The notes under the pieces: model-generated
The model's database searches: none
What the model saw: only the letters and a program-made list of their open reading frames with translations
Told to the model about the DNA's origin: nothing
Translations under genes and position numbers: made by a program
Assembly: GCA_009936695.1 (NCBI GenBank)
Contig: JAACEA010000179.1
Location: 1 to 10,300 of the forward strand
Direction: 5' to 3'
Source of the DNA: Planctomycetia bacterium
GTDB lineage: Bacteria > Planctomycetota > Phycisphaerae > Phycisphaerales > SM1A02
DNA: 10,300 nt
Part shown: piece after piece, positions 1-6,240 of the stretch
How positions within the stretch are numbered: position 1 is the stretch's first letter
Layout of the letters: each line of letters starts with the position of its first letter

Positions 1-206
1 AGGCGATCGAGCAGCGCGGAATCGACGTCGGTGTAGGTCCGAACCACGAGGCCGACGATCCGATCCGCGAGGGCGTCGAACGTCTCGTCGCCCGGCGTCG
101 CCACCGCGAAGGCGCATCGCTCCGCGATCCAGGCTTCCGCCTCGGGATCGAGATGTTCGGTCCGGACGACGAGTGGTGTTTCAGGCGTTCGGGGGGTGGA
201 GATCAT
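1..206 (-). CDS. D-2-hydroxyacid dehydrogenase (phosphoglycerate dehydrogenase-like), N-terminal fragment cut by window edge
   Basis: Reading the minus strand from the ATG at 206-204 gives an open frame of 68 codons with no stop, running off the left edge. It begins MISTPRTPETPLVVRTEHLD and continues with HLDPEAEAWIAERC and then GLVVRTYTDVDSALLDRL. This pattern matches the first beta-alpha units of D-isomer-specific 2-hydroxyacid dehydrogenases (SerA, glyoxylate or hydroxypyruvate reductase types), where 'lVVRTyt.vdaalLd' precedes the 'lkvigRaGvGvDnID' segment that would lie beyond the edge. The family reduces 2-keto acids or oxidises 2-hydroxyacids with NAD(P)H in the cytoplasm. The NAD-binding domain and catalytic Arg/Glu/His are not visible, so the substrate cannot be told. 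There is no Shine-Dalgarno close to the ATG; an extended -10-like box lies nine bases upstream. The gene is divergent from the HU gene. The family call is fairly good; serA itself is only one possibility. Confidence 0.7.
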   Translation of the reverse strand, partial: MISTPRTPETPLVVRTEHLDPEAEAWIAERCAFAVATPGDETFDALADRIVGLVVRTYTDVDSALLDR

Positions 207-215
207 CGGGGCCCG

Positions 216-221
216 ATGCTA
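216..221 (-). promoter_or_regulatory. Extended -10 promoter element for the dehydrogenase gene
   Basis: On the minus strand the sequence TGCTAGCAT contains TAGCAT with an upstream TG at the extended -10 position. Exactly nine bases separate it from the ATG at 206, so transcription would start about two bases before the start codon. No good -35 hexamer is seen 16-18 bp upstream, as can happen with extended -10 promoters. Assigned from sequence pattern only. Confidence 0.35.
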
Positions 222-317
222 GCAGACGACATCTCCGCAGCCGCCTACGGTCCCTCGACGGGATCCGCAACCTCGAACGGATGTCCACCGCGGATCCCCG
301 GTCGCGGAATCGGATTC

Positions 318-346
318 TCGACCGGGGAGCGGCTCGGGACTATGTT
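318..346 (+). promoter_or_regulatory. Sigma70-like promoter of the HU gene
   Basis: TCGACC (318-323, four of six matches to TTGACA), a 17-bp spacer and TATGTT (341-346, four of six matches to TATAAT) lie 56 bp before the HU start codon. This is the best-spaced sigma70-type pair seen in the divergent region 207-402. Apart from this and the opposing -10 element, I see no gene, RNA or repeat in that 196-bp gap. Confidence 0.4.
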
Positions 347-402
347 CCGGTCCCGTCCAGGACGATGAGATTCCTCGACGACGTTGAACAAGGAATCGTC
401 GA

Positions 403-711
403 ATGAACAAGGGTGATCTCGTCGAACTCATCGCCGCCGACCTCGGTGGCCCCCGGGTCAACGCGGAAAAGGCGGTCCGAGCGGTGCTCGACGCGGTGCT
501 CGAGGGCGTGGAGCGGGACGGTTCGGTGACCCTCGCCGGCTTCGGTACCTTCGAACGCAAGCATCGCGAGGCGAGGCCCGGTCGCAATCCCCGCACCGGA
601 GAGACGCTCGTCATCCCCGCCTCCAGCACCGTCTCGTTCAGGCCGGCCGCGGCCTTGAAGCGCATCGAGGCGCGGCCGGAATCGATGGTGGCGGCCGCCG
701 CCTCCGACTGA
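403..711 (+). CDS. HU-family DNA-binding (nucleoid-associated) protein
   Basis: This 102-residue protein is a bacterial histone-like HU/IHF family member, which dimerises and bends DNA in the nucleoid. The N-terminal helices (residues 1-40) start MNKGDLVELIAADL. The conserved GFGTF turn is at 47-51, and the DNA-binding arm contains RPGRNPRTGE at 58-67, with the DNA-intercalating proline at position 63 as in typical HU. VSFRPAAALK (77-86) is the usual closing strand and helix. It is about 12 residues longer than the common 90-residue HU, with a short Ala/Ser tail (residues 90-102). AAGGA at 390-394 sits eight bases before the ATG and supports this start. It appears to be monocistronic: a promoter-like pair lies upstream and a hairpin-T candidate downstream. 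Sequence alone does not separate HU from IHF, although the common GRNP-TGE arm fits HU better. Confidence 0.93.
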   Translation: MNKGDLVELIAADLGGPRVNAEKAVRAVLDAVLEGVERDGSVTLAGFGTFERKHREARPGRNPRTGETLVIPASSTVSFRPAAALKRIEARPESMVAAAASD

Positions 712-790
712 ACGGGCTCGAAAGTCCTTCACCGCCGGATCCCCTCGCACATCCTTCGATCCGTCTGGTCGGGCATCTCCGATAAGAACG

Positions 791-808
791 AACCCCTGAT
801 GGGGTTTT
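791..808 (+). terminator. Possible intrinsic terminator between the HU gene and motA
   Basis: AACCCC-TGAT-GGGGTT forms a six-base-pair stem with a four-base loop, followed directly by TT, so the 3' side reads GGGGTTTT. The stem is short and the T-run is only four bases (two of them in the stem), so it would be a modest terminator. Its place 80 bp after the HU stop and 143 bp before motA fits ending the HU transcript. Confidence 0.45.
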
Positions 809-863
809 CATCGACGGCATCGGTACGACCCGCACGGGCGATCCGCCGAGATCCCGACTCGCG

Positions 864-889
864 TCAAGAACGCTTGCATTCGGACCGAT
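864..889 (+). promoter_or_regulatory. Weak sigma28 (FliA)-like promoter candidate for motAB
   Basis: TCAAG (864-868) and CCGAT (885-889) resemble the TAAA and CCGATA cores of flagellar sigma28 promoters, but the gap between TCAA and CCGAT is 17 bases, one more than usual, and neither box is complete. The location, about 60 bp before motA, is right for a motility promoter. No good sigma70 pair was found in 809-933. Treat as a candidate only. Confidence 0.25.
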
Positions 890-933
890 CGTCCTCCAAG
901 CGGCGTGTCCACCGATCGTGGACCACCCGCTGC

Positions 934-940
934 AGGAGGT
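934..940 (+). promoter_or_regulatory. Ribosome binding site that fixes the motA start
   Basis: AGGAGGT is a near-perfect Shine-Dalgarno sequence ten bases before the ATG at 951. An in-frame GTG at 918 lies upstream of this site and would add eleven non-conserved residues, so the ATG at 951 is preferred. Confidence 0.75.
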
Positions 941-950
941 TGATCGAGCC

Positions 951-1736
951 ATGGACAAGGCAAGCCTGATCGGAACAATCCTCGGTGTGGTCGTGATCGT
1001 CGGCACGATCGTGCTCGTGCTGGCCCACGGCGGCAACATCATGATGTTCTGGTCGCTCAAGGGCGTCATCATGGTGTTCGGCGGCACGATCAGCGTGTTG
1101 TTCATGGCGATGCCGATGGACAAGCTCAAGCAGGTTCCCGGATACATCAAGGCTTTCATGCGGGAACCGGCCGTCTCCAACGGCGAGACCGTGACCCTGA
1201 TGGCGACCCTCAGCGACAAGGCGCGTCGGGACGGCATCCTCGCCCTCGAAAGCGAGATCGAGGACGTCGCGGACCCCTTCCTCGCCCAGGGCCTGAAGAT
1301 GGCGGTCGACGGCACCGACGAGGCGATCGTCGAGACGACCCTGCGGCTCGAGGTGATGGCCATGCAGGAGCGGCACAAGGCCGGCAAGAAGTTCTTCGAT
1401 CTGATCAAGCTCTACGGTCCGGGCTACGGACTGGCGGCGACGCTGATCGGACAGATCGGCATGTTCGGCTCGCTCGGTGGGAGCATCGAGGAGCTGGGCG
1501 GCATGCTCGCGGTCGCGGTGACGGCGACGATGTACGGAACCGTGCTCGCGAACGCCATCGCCGGCCCGATCGGCGACAAGCTGTCGCTTCGCTCCGGCGA
1601 AGAGATCCTCGCCAAGGAGATGATGCTCCAGGGCATCATGAGCATCCAGGCGGGCGACAACCCGAGAACCACCACCGAGAAGATGCTCGCGTTCGTCCCG
1701 CAGTCGGGACGAGGCGGTCTCAAGCTCGCGGCCTGA
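951..1736 (+). CDS. motA: Flagellar motor stator protein MotA
   Basis: This 261-residue inner-membrane protein is the MotA/PomA stator subunit, which surrounds MotB and couples ion flow to force on the rotor protein FliG. Four membrane segments are visible: about 5-26, 34-54 (VFGGTISVLFMAMP), 153-175 and 183-204. The large cytoplasmic loop between segments 2 and 3 carries RRDGILALESEIED (92-105), holding the conserved charged residues that touch the rotor. The two functional prolines correspond to P157 (YGPGYG) and P206 (AGPIGDKL), and the conserved AVAVTATMYGTVLANAI stretch is at 187-203. Length and topology are normal. motB follows 21 bp after the stop, so the pair forms an operon. An ExbB/TolQ assignment is excluded by the MotA-specific loop and by the MotB partner. 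Whether it uses protons or sodium cannot be told from sequence. Confidence 0.95.
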   Translation: MDKASLIGTILGVVVIVGTIVLVLAHGGNIMMFWSLKGVIMVFGGTISVLFMAMPMDKLKQVPGYIKAFMREPAVSNGETVTLMATLSDKARRDGILALESEIEDVADPFLAQGLKMAVDGTDEAIVETTLRLEVMAMQERHKAGKKFFDLIKLYGPGYGLAATLIGQIGMFGSLGGSIEELGGMLAVAVTATMYGTVLANAIAGPIGDKLSLRSGEEILAKEMMLQGIMSIQAGDNPRTTTEKMLAFVPQSGRGGLKLAA

Positions 1737-1757
1737 TCGACGGGGAACGGAAATCAG

Positions 1758-2528
1758 ATGTCCGACGAACACGAAAAGCATTCAGGCGGGCACGTCGGCG
1801 GTCACGGCGGTGGAGGCCACGAGGAGGAGGAGGAGGCCGGGGCCCCCGAGTGGCTGATCTCCTTCGCCGACATGGTCATGCTGCTGATGGGCTTCTTCGT
1901 GATCCTCTTCGCGCTGAACGTGCAGCCCAAGGGCGGAAACGCCGGTGGCGGAGGCGAGGAGTCCGAAGGCGCCGCGATGGAGGTCCAGGACATCGATCCC
2001 GAACTCATCGAGGCGGTCCGTCGGGCTTTCCACAATCCGCTCGATCCCGACGATCCGAAGGATGCACGCGTCCTCGAGGCGATTCGCAAGCGAGGCGCCG
2101 GGGAAGCGAACACCGCCGGGGTCAGGGGTCGCGAGCGGGATGTCCGTTCCCCGCGCGACATCGACTACTTCGGGGAGGGCACCGACGTCCCGTTCGGGTT
2201 CAAGTCGTTGACCATGTCGCCGCAGTCGGATTCGATCATCAAGGAGTTCGCGGCCTCCCAGGCGGGGCGTCGCAACATCATCGAGGTCCGTGGGCATGCG
2301 TCGGAACCCGAAGCGTTCAATCGCCCGGGCGAAGGCCGGCAGATCGCCTGGGCGAGGGCGAGCATCGTCGTCGAACGCCTCGAGGCGGCCGGTATTCCGG
2401 CGAGTCGGATCCGGGTCCAGATCAGCGGAACCAGCGAGCCCCGACGGGCTCAACTCGGTCTCGACACCCGCAGCGGTGAAGACGCCCGGGTGGAACTGCT
2501 GGTTCGTCGCGACGCCGCCGGCGACTGA
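1758..2528 (+). CDS. motB: Flagellar motor stator protein MotB (OmpA-like peptidoglycan-binding domain)
   Basis: This 256-residue partner of MotA anchors the stator to the cell wall and forms the ion channel. The N-terminal tail (1-28) is rich in His, Gly and Glu, with five histidines and a run EEEEE, unlike the basic tails of many MotBs. The membrane segment EWLISFADMVMLLMGFFVIL (31-50) contains the essential ion-binding Asp at 38 in the expected SFAD context. A Gly/acidic linker follows (56-100), then an OmpA-type domain from about 150 to 250, recognised by IIEVRGHASEPE (174-185), WARASIVVERLEAAGIPASR (198-217) and ARVELLV (243-249). The usual GHTD motif reads GHAS, so the wall-binding Asp is not in its place; R244 probably matches the conserved Arg. 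Start: the ATG at 1758 has only a weak GGAACGGAA upstream, but no other start leaves the membrane segment intact with a normal tail. It is co-transcribed with motA. Confidence 0.93.
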   Translation: MSDEHEKHSGGHVGGHGGGGHEEEEEAGAPEWLISFADMVMLLMGFFVILFALNVQPKGGNAGGGGEESEGAAMEVQDIDPELIEAVRRAFHNPLDPDDPKDARVLEAIRKRGAGEANTAGVRGRERDVRSPRDIDYFGEGTDVPFGFKSLTMSPQSDSIIKEFAASQAGRRNIIEVRGHASEPEAFNRPGEGRQIAWARASIVVERLEAAGIPASRIRVQISGTSEPRRAQLGLDTRSGEDARVELLVRRDAAGD

Positions 2529-2625
2529 GCCGCGGCGATCGCCCGCGAAAACCGACCAGGTCGAACGACGCCGCCACTTCGGTCGGGTTTCCGGACCGAG
2601 GAGTGGATCGCGGTCTTTCGAGGGC

Positions 2626-2631
2626 TAGAGT
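2626..2631 (+). promoter_or_regulatory. -10-like element upstream of the secreted peptidase-like gene
   Basis: TAGAGT (2626-2631) matches the TAG-type -10 boxes seen elsewhere in the window and lies 44 bp before the ATG at 2676. No convincing -35 is present. The rest of the 147-bp gap after motB shows only an imperfect GC-rich palindrome near 2530-2550 without a T-run. Confidence 0.3.
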
Positions 2632-2675
2632 TGAGGACGTCCCCCGGTCGTCCGATCCTCCGGAGTCCACCCGTC

Positions 2676-4220
2676 ATGAAGATCCGCCGCATCCGCCCCT
2701 TCGCCGTCGCCGCCGTCGTGGCTTCGGCGACCCCGTTGCTCGCTGCCGACGTGCTCGAGGACATCGGGTACTTCGACCTCGCCGCGAGGCTCGGCGAGGA
2801 TCTGCCGACCGGCGCCGGCGTGGTCGTCGTGCAGACGGAGGCACTGGACCCCGGCTACTCCCCGAACCAGGGGGATCCGAGATTCAACGGGATCGACTTC
2901 ATCGAACGGAGCGGATCCACGGCGTCGAGCGTGCATGCGTCGAGGGTGGGCTTCGCGTTGTACGGAAACGAAGATGGAGTCGCGCCGGGGATTCCCACGG
3001 TCAATCTGTTCGAGGTCAACGACTTCATCGGCTCGGGGCATCTCCGGTACGGTTCGAGTTCGCTTCCGGACAACCCCCCGGGTGGGGCGAGGATCTTCAA
3101 CCACAGCTGGATCGCGAGCGGCGGGACGTCGGCCGACATCAACCTCCTGCGGCGTGCGGACTTCGCCGCGAACACCTTCAAGACGTTGTGGGTGGTGGGT
3201 GTCAACAACGGCGCCGGCAGCGCCTCGCCGCCGCTCCTCGCGGGCATGCATCACGGGATCTCGGTGGGCAGGGCCGATGGTGACCATGCCGAATCCGACA
3301 CCGGCCCCGGCACGGAACAGCAGGGGCGGATGAAGCCCGAGCTCGTGGCGCCCGGGGACTTCACGAGTTTCGCGACCCCGGTCGTCGCGGGTTGCGCCGC
3401 ACTCCTCTACGAGACGCACGACGTGACGCCGGAACTCTCGGGGAATTCGATCGCCGATCTCCCCCAGGTGATCAAGGCGGTGTTGCTGGCGGGGGCGTCC
3501 CGGAACGAGGACTGGACCAACGCTCCGGCGTCGAAGGGCTCGCAGCGCGGATCGACTTCGAGGCCGATCGACGAGGTCTACGGCGCGGGACTCGTCGACA
3601 TCGACCGGGCCCACGCGATCTACACGGGCCTCGAGCAGCCCGGTGCCGCCGACAACAACCCCGTGGTGACGATGTCCGGCCCGGGTTGGGACTTCGAGTC
3701 GATGTCGAACGGCGAGGTGCTCTGGCACCGGTTCTCGATCGACGAGGTCGCGGAGGAGATCGGAATCCTCGTCACCTGGAATCGGATCGTCGCCTCGAAC
3801 TTCGCGACCGCCACGCATCCGAATCTCGATCTCGAACTGCTTCGGATCGTGGACGGGGTCCCCGAGTCGATGGTGGGGAGCGATGCAGGGGTCTTCGCCA
3901 GCGGCAACGTTCGAAGCAACAGCGCCGTCGACAACGTCGAACTGATCCACGTTCGCGGGCTCGCACCCGGGGACTACGCGGTCCGGTTGAGCCGGGTCGA
4001 CGGGAATTCGGTCTCGACGCGGGCGGTGATCGCCTGGTGGATTCCGTCGCCGGCGGCGTTCGGACCGGGCGATCTCAACCACGACGGTCGGGTCGATGGA
4101 GCCGACTTCGGCGTGCTGCTCTCGCGATGGGGGACCACCGATCCCGAGGCGGACATCGACGGCGACGGATCGGTCGGGGGCGGCGATATCGGCGCCCTGC
4201 TCGCCCTCTGGACGGGGTGA
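2676..4220 (+). CDS. Secreted subtilisin-fold (S8-like) protein with C-terminal dockerin-type domain; catalytic Asp replaced
   Basis: The 514-residue protein opens with a signal peptide: MKIRRIRP, a hydrophobic stretch 9-22, and a likely cut after LLA at 23. An S8 fold follows, with [10 protein letters not shown] (46-55) at the Asp strand, SSVHASRVG (84-92) at the His helix, GVAPGI (101-106), ARIFNHSW (138-145), VGVNNGAG (174-181, oxyanion Asn), KPELVAPG (220-227), [10 protein letters not shown] (230-239, nucleophile S231) and [10 protein letters not shown] (303-312). His87 and Ser231 are kept, but the catalytic Asp position is Gln53, and the loop between VAPG and the Ser is only a few residues. 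Residues 325-455 look like a beta-sandwich similar to PPC domains (inference). The tail has two calcium loops, D466/N468/D470/R472/D477 and D493/D495/D497/S499/D504, each followed by an LL..W helix. CGGAG at 2661-2665 supports the ATG at 2676 over an in-frame TTG at 2631. It could be an active variant protease or a pseudoenzyme; the substrate is unknown. Confidence 0.82.
   Translation: MKIRRIRPFAVAAVVASATPLLAADVLEDIGYFDLAARLGEDLPTGAGVVVVQTEALDPGYSPNQGDPRFNGIDFIERSGSTASSVHASRVGFALYGNEDGVAPGIPTVNLFEVNDFIGSGHLRYGSSSLPDNPPGGARIFNHSWIASGGTSADINLLRRADFAANTFKTLWVVGVNNGAGSASPPLLAGMHHGISVGRADGDHAESDTGPGTEQQGRMKPELVAPGDFTSFATPVVAGCAALLYETHDVTPELSGNSIADLPQVIKAVLLAGASRNEDWTNAPASKGSQRGSTSRPIDEVYGAGLVDIDRAHAIYTGLEQPGAADNNPVVTMSGPGWDFESMSNGEVLWHRFSIDEVAEEIGILVTWNRIVASNFATATHPNLDLELLRIVDGVPESMVGSDAGVFASGNVRSNSAVDNVELIHVRGLAPGDYAVRLSRVDGNSVSTRAVIAWWIPSPAAFGPGDLNHDGRVDGADFGVLLSRWGTTDPEADIDGDGSVGGGDIGALLALWTG
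4059..4217 (+). other. Dockerin-type duplicated calcium-binding tail of the preceding protein
   Basis: Codons 462-514 encode two near-copies of a loop-helix unit: [20 protein letters not shown] and, 27 residues later, [20 protein letters not shown]. The D-x-N/D-x-D-G-x-V-x(3)-D spacing is that of dockerin type I repeats. In Planctomycetota such tails are frequent on secreted proteins and are thought to have an anchoring or sorting role, but the binding partner is not known from this window. Confidence 0.85.
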
Positions 4221-4258
4221 GCCGGTCGATCGCTCCGCAAGCGCGTCGCGAATCCGCG

Positions 4259-4264
4259 TAGACT
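4259..4264 (+). promoter_or_regulatory. -10-like element of the permease gene, near-leaderless spacing
   Basis: TAGACT ends nine bases before the ATG at 4274, so the transcript would start about two or three bases ahead of the coding sequence. No Shine-Dalgarno lies at usable distance (GGAG at 4269-4272 is one base from the ATG). The bases between are mostly a 10-bp palindrome, CTCCGCGGAG (4263-4272). No clear -35 is seen. Confidence 0.35.
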
Positions 4265-4273
4265 CCGCGGAGC

Positions 4274-6070
4274 ATGCGTTCGAACTCCCTCGGCAAGTAC
4301 ATCTCCCTCTACGGGCTCATCGGACTGCTCGGGATCGTGCTGGTCTACCCGATCTGGCTCACCGTCCGGGGTGGTTTCACCTCGGTCGACGGTGGCTACA
4401 CCTTCTACCACGTGCTGGACGTCTTCCGCGACGAGAATCTCCGCTGGGGCCTGTTCAACGCGCTCCTGATCGCCACCGCGACGACGATCCTCTCGATCCT
4501 GATCTCGATGCCGCTGGCGATGGTCGGAGCCCGTCACGAGTTCCCGGGGAAGGCGCTGTTCGGCGCCCTCGTGCTGATTCCGCTGATCCTGCCGCCGTTC
4601 GTCGGGGCGATCGGCGTTCGCCACCTGCTCGGGCGATCCGGTTCGCTGAACGCGCTGCTCACCGATCTGGGGCTGATCGACGCGCCGATCGACGTCCTCG
4701 GTGACGGCGGATTGTTCGGGGTGATCATCGTCGAGGCGCTCCACCTCTACCCGATCATCTACCTCAACCTGCTCGCGGCCCTTTCGAATCTCGATCCGGC
4801 CCTCGACGAGGCCGGCCGGGATGCCGGTGCGTCCGCCTGGACCCGTTTCCGGCGGATCACGCTTCCGCTCGTCCGGCCGGGGTTGTTCGCGGGTTGCACG
4901 ATCACCTTCATCTGGAGCTTCACCGAACTCGGAACGCCGTTGATGTTCGAGTTCCGGCAGGTCACCCCCGTCCAGATCTTCGACGGGCTCAAGCAGATGG
5001 AGACCAGTGCCGAGCCGTTCGCGCTGACCGTGGTGATGTTGTCGACCGCGACGCTCTTCTACGTGCTCGGCCGGGTGCTGCCGGGCGTCAAGGGCGTCGC
5101 CGCGAGCGCCAAGGCGTCGCGGGCCGATTCCTCGGCTCGGCTCGGCCCGGTGGCGGGCATCCTCGCCGCACTGCTCTTCGGCACCGTGATCGGCATCGCC
5201 TCGATGCCGCACGTCGGCGTGATCCTCGCGAGCCTCTCCGTCGAAGGCCAGTGGTACCAGTCGATCCTTCCCCGGGCGTTCACGCTCCACAACTACGCCG
5301 AGGCCCTGACCCATCCACTGGCGCTCGGGTCCATTCGGATCAGCCTCTTCCTCGCGTCGATCGCGGTGCTGCTCGATCTGGTGGTCGGCGTCATCGCCGC
5401 CCGGGTCATCGTGCGGACCACGCTTCGGGGCCGAGGCCTGCTCGACGCCCTGTGCATGCTTCCGCTCGCGGTGCCGGGCCTGGTGATGGCGTTCGGATAC
5501 GTCGCCATGACCCTCGAGTGGCCGTTCCAGGGGGCGATGCCGGGTTGGATCGCCGCCGTGCTGGGGCCGATTCTGCCCGCATCGACGCTCGCGTCCCTCG
5601 ATGACGGCCCGCTTCGCTGGGCGGCGGACATCCTCGGTGCGAACCCCAATCCGATCCCCCTCCTGATCGTGGCCTACGCGGTGCGGCGACTTCCCTACGT
5701 GGTCCGATCCACGGTCGCAGGTCTCGAACAGACCCCGGTCGATCTCGAAGAGGCCGCGCGCGGGCTCGGTGCCGGACGATTGACCGTTCTTCGCCGCGTG
5801 GTCCTCCCGCTGGTGGCGGCCAACCTGGTGGCGGGGGCGCTGCTCGCCTTCAGCTTCTCGATGCTTGAGGTCAGCGACAGCCTGATCCTCGCCCAGCGAG
5901 AGGCGGACTATCCGATCACCAAGGCGATCTACGTCCTCTTCGAACGCCTTGGAGACGGTCCGGGAATCGCATCGGCGATGGGAACCTGGGCCATGTTGCT
6001 CCTCGCCTGCACCCTCGCGGGGGCCAGCCTGCTCCTCGGAAAGAAGCTCGGGGCGGTGTTCCGCGCGTGA
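4274..6070 (+). CDS. ABC transporter permease, fused two-domain Fe(III)/phosphonate/thiamine type (FbpB/ThiP-like)
   Basis: This 598-residue inner-membrane protein carries two binding-protein-dependent transport (BPD) permease domains in one chain, giving about twelve membrane segments. The first domain (about 10-270) has the ATPase-docking EAA motif at 178-204 (EAGRDAGASAWTRF..ITLPLVRPGL); the second (about 295-590) has it at 491-515 (EEAARGLGAGRLTVLRRVVLPLV). Doubled permeases of this length are typical of the ferric iron FbpB/SfuB, thiamine ThiP and 2-aminoethylphosphonate PhnU/V-like systems, so the substrate is most likely Fe(III) or another small anion or cation complex; sequence alone does not decide. 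The periplasmic binding protein and ATPase are in neither neighbouring position: upstream is the peptidase-like gene, downstream nuoD. The ATG at 4274 is the only start that keeps the first membrane segment. There is no usable Shine-Dalgarno, and a -10-like box lies nine bases upstream. Confidence 0.9.
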   Translation: MRSNSLGKYISLYGLIGLLGIVLVYPIWLTVRGGFTSVDGGYTFYHVLDVFRDENLRWGLFNALLIATATTILSILISMPLAMVGARHEFPGKALFGALVLIPLILPPFVGAIGVRHLLGRSGSLNALLTDLGLIDAPIDVLGDGGLFGVIIVEALHLYPIIYLNLLAALSNLDPALDEAGRDAGASAWTRFRRITLPLVRPGLFAGCTITFIWSFTELGTPLMFEFRQVTPVQIFDGLKQMETSAEPFALTVVMLSTATLFYVLGRVLPGVKGVAASAKASRADSSARLGPVAGILAALLFGTVIGIASMPHVGVILASLSVEGQWYQSILPRAFTLHNYAEALTHPLALGSIRISLFLASIAVLLDLVVGVIAARVIVRTTLRGRGLLDALCMLPLAVPGLVMAFGYVAMTLEWPFQGAMPGWIAAVLGPILPASTLASLDDGPLRWAADILGANPNPIPLLIVAYAVRRLPYVVRSTVAGLEQTPVDLEEAARGLGAGRLTVLRRVVLPLVAANLVAGALLAFSFSMLEVSDSLILAQREADYPITKAIYVLFERLGDGPGIASAMGTWAMLLLACTLAGASLLLGKKLGAVFRA

Positions 6071-6172
6071 TTTCAGGTGGTCCGGTTCGGCCGGCGGCTC
6101 GCGACGCTCGGAAAAGGGCGTTCGGGGGGTCGGAATGGCCCTCAAACCCCGTCTCGAACCCCCGCTCGCATC

Positions 6173-6178
6173 TATACT
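6173..6178 (+). promoter_or_regulatory. -10 promoter element of the nuoD-nuoE-nuoF-ybeY cluster
   Basis: TATACT matches five of six bases of the sigma70 -10 consensus and is the best -10 box in the 170-bp gap 6071-6240. The -35 region is poor and is occupied by a 12-bp imperfect tandem repeat (6145-6168). Transcription would give a leader of about 55 bases before the preferred nuoD start. No hairpin terminator for the permease gene was found in the gap. Confidence 0.45.
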
Positions 6179-6240
6179 CATGCCACGTCACACCCTTTTC
6201 CGGATCGCCGAGCGCGGTCCGTCTCCTTCGGGCCCGATCC

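Noticed and set aside
918..950. Upstream GTG start for motA
   Set aside because: It would place the strong AGGAGGT ribosome site inside the coding sequence and adds residues not found in MotA proteins.
2530..2550. GC-rich imperfect palindrome after motB as a terminator
   Set aside because: The stem has a bulge and there is no T-run; similar short palindromes are common in this GC-rich sequence.
2631..2675. Upstream TTG start for the secreted peptidase-like gene
   Set aside because: The ATG at 2676 begins a textbook signal peptide; the extra residues would bury it and overlap the putative -10 box.
2625..4082. 485-codon minus-strand open frame opposite the subtilisin-like gene
   Set aside because: Shadow of the sense gene; composition is unusually charged and it has no domain or promoter.
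3974..6181. 735-codon minus-strand open frame opposite the peptidase tail and the permease gene
   Set aside because: It is the complement of two well-supported plus-strand genes; its product is Arg/Glu/His/Asp-rich without any domain, as expected for an antisense frame in GC-rich DNA with few stop codons.
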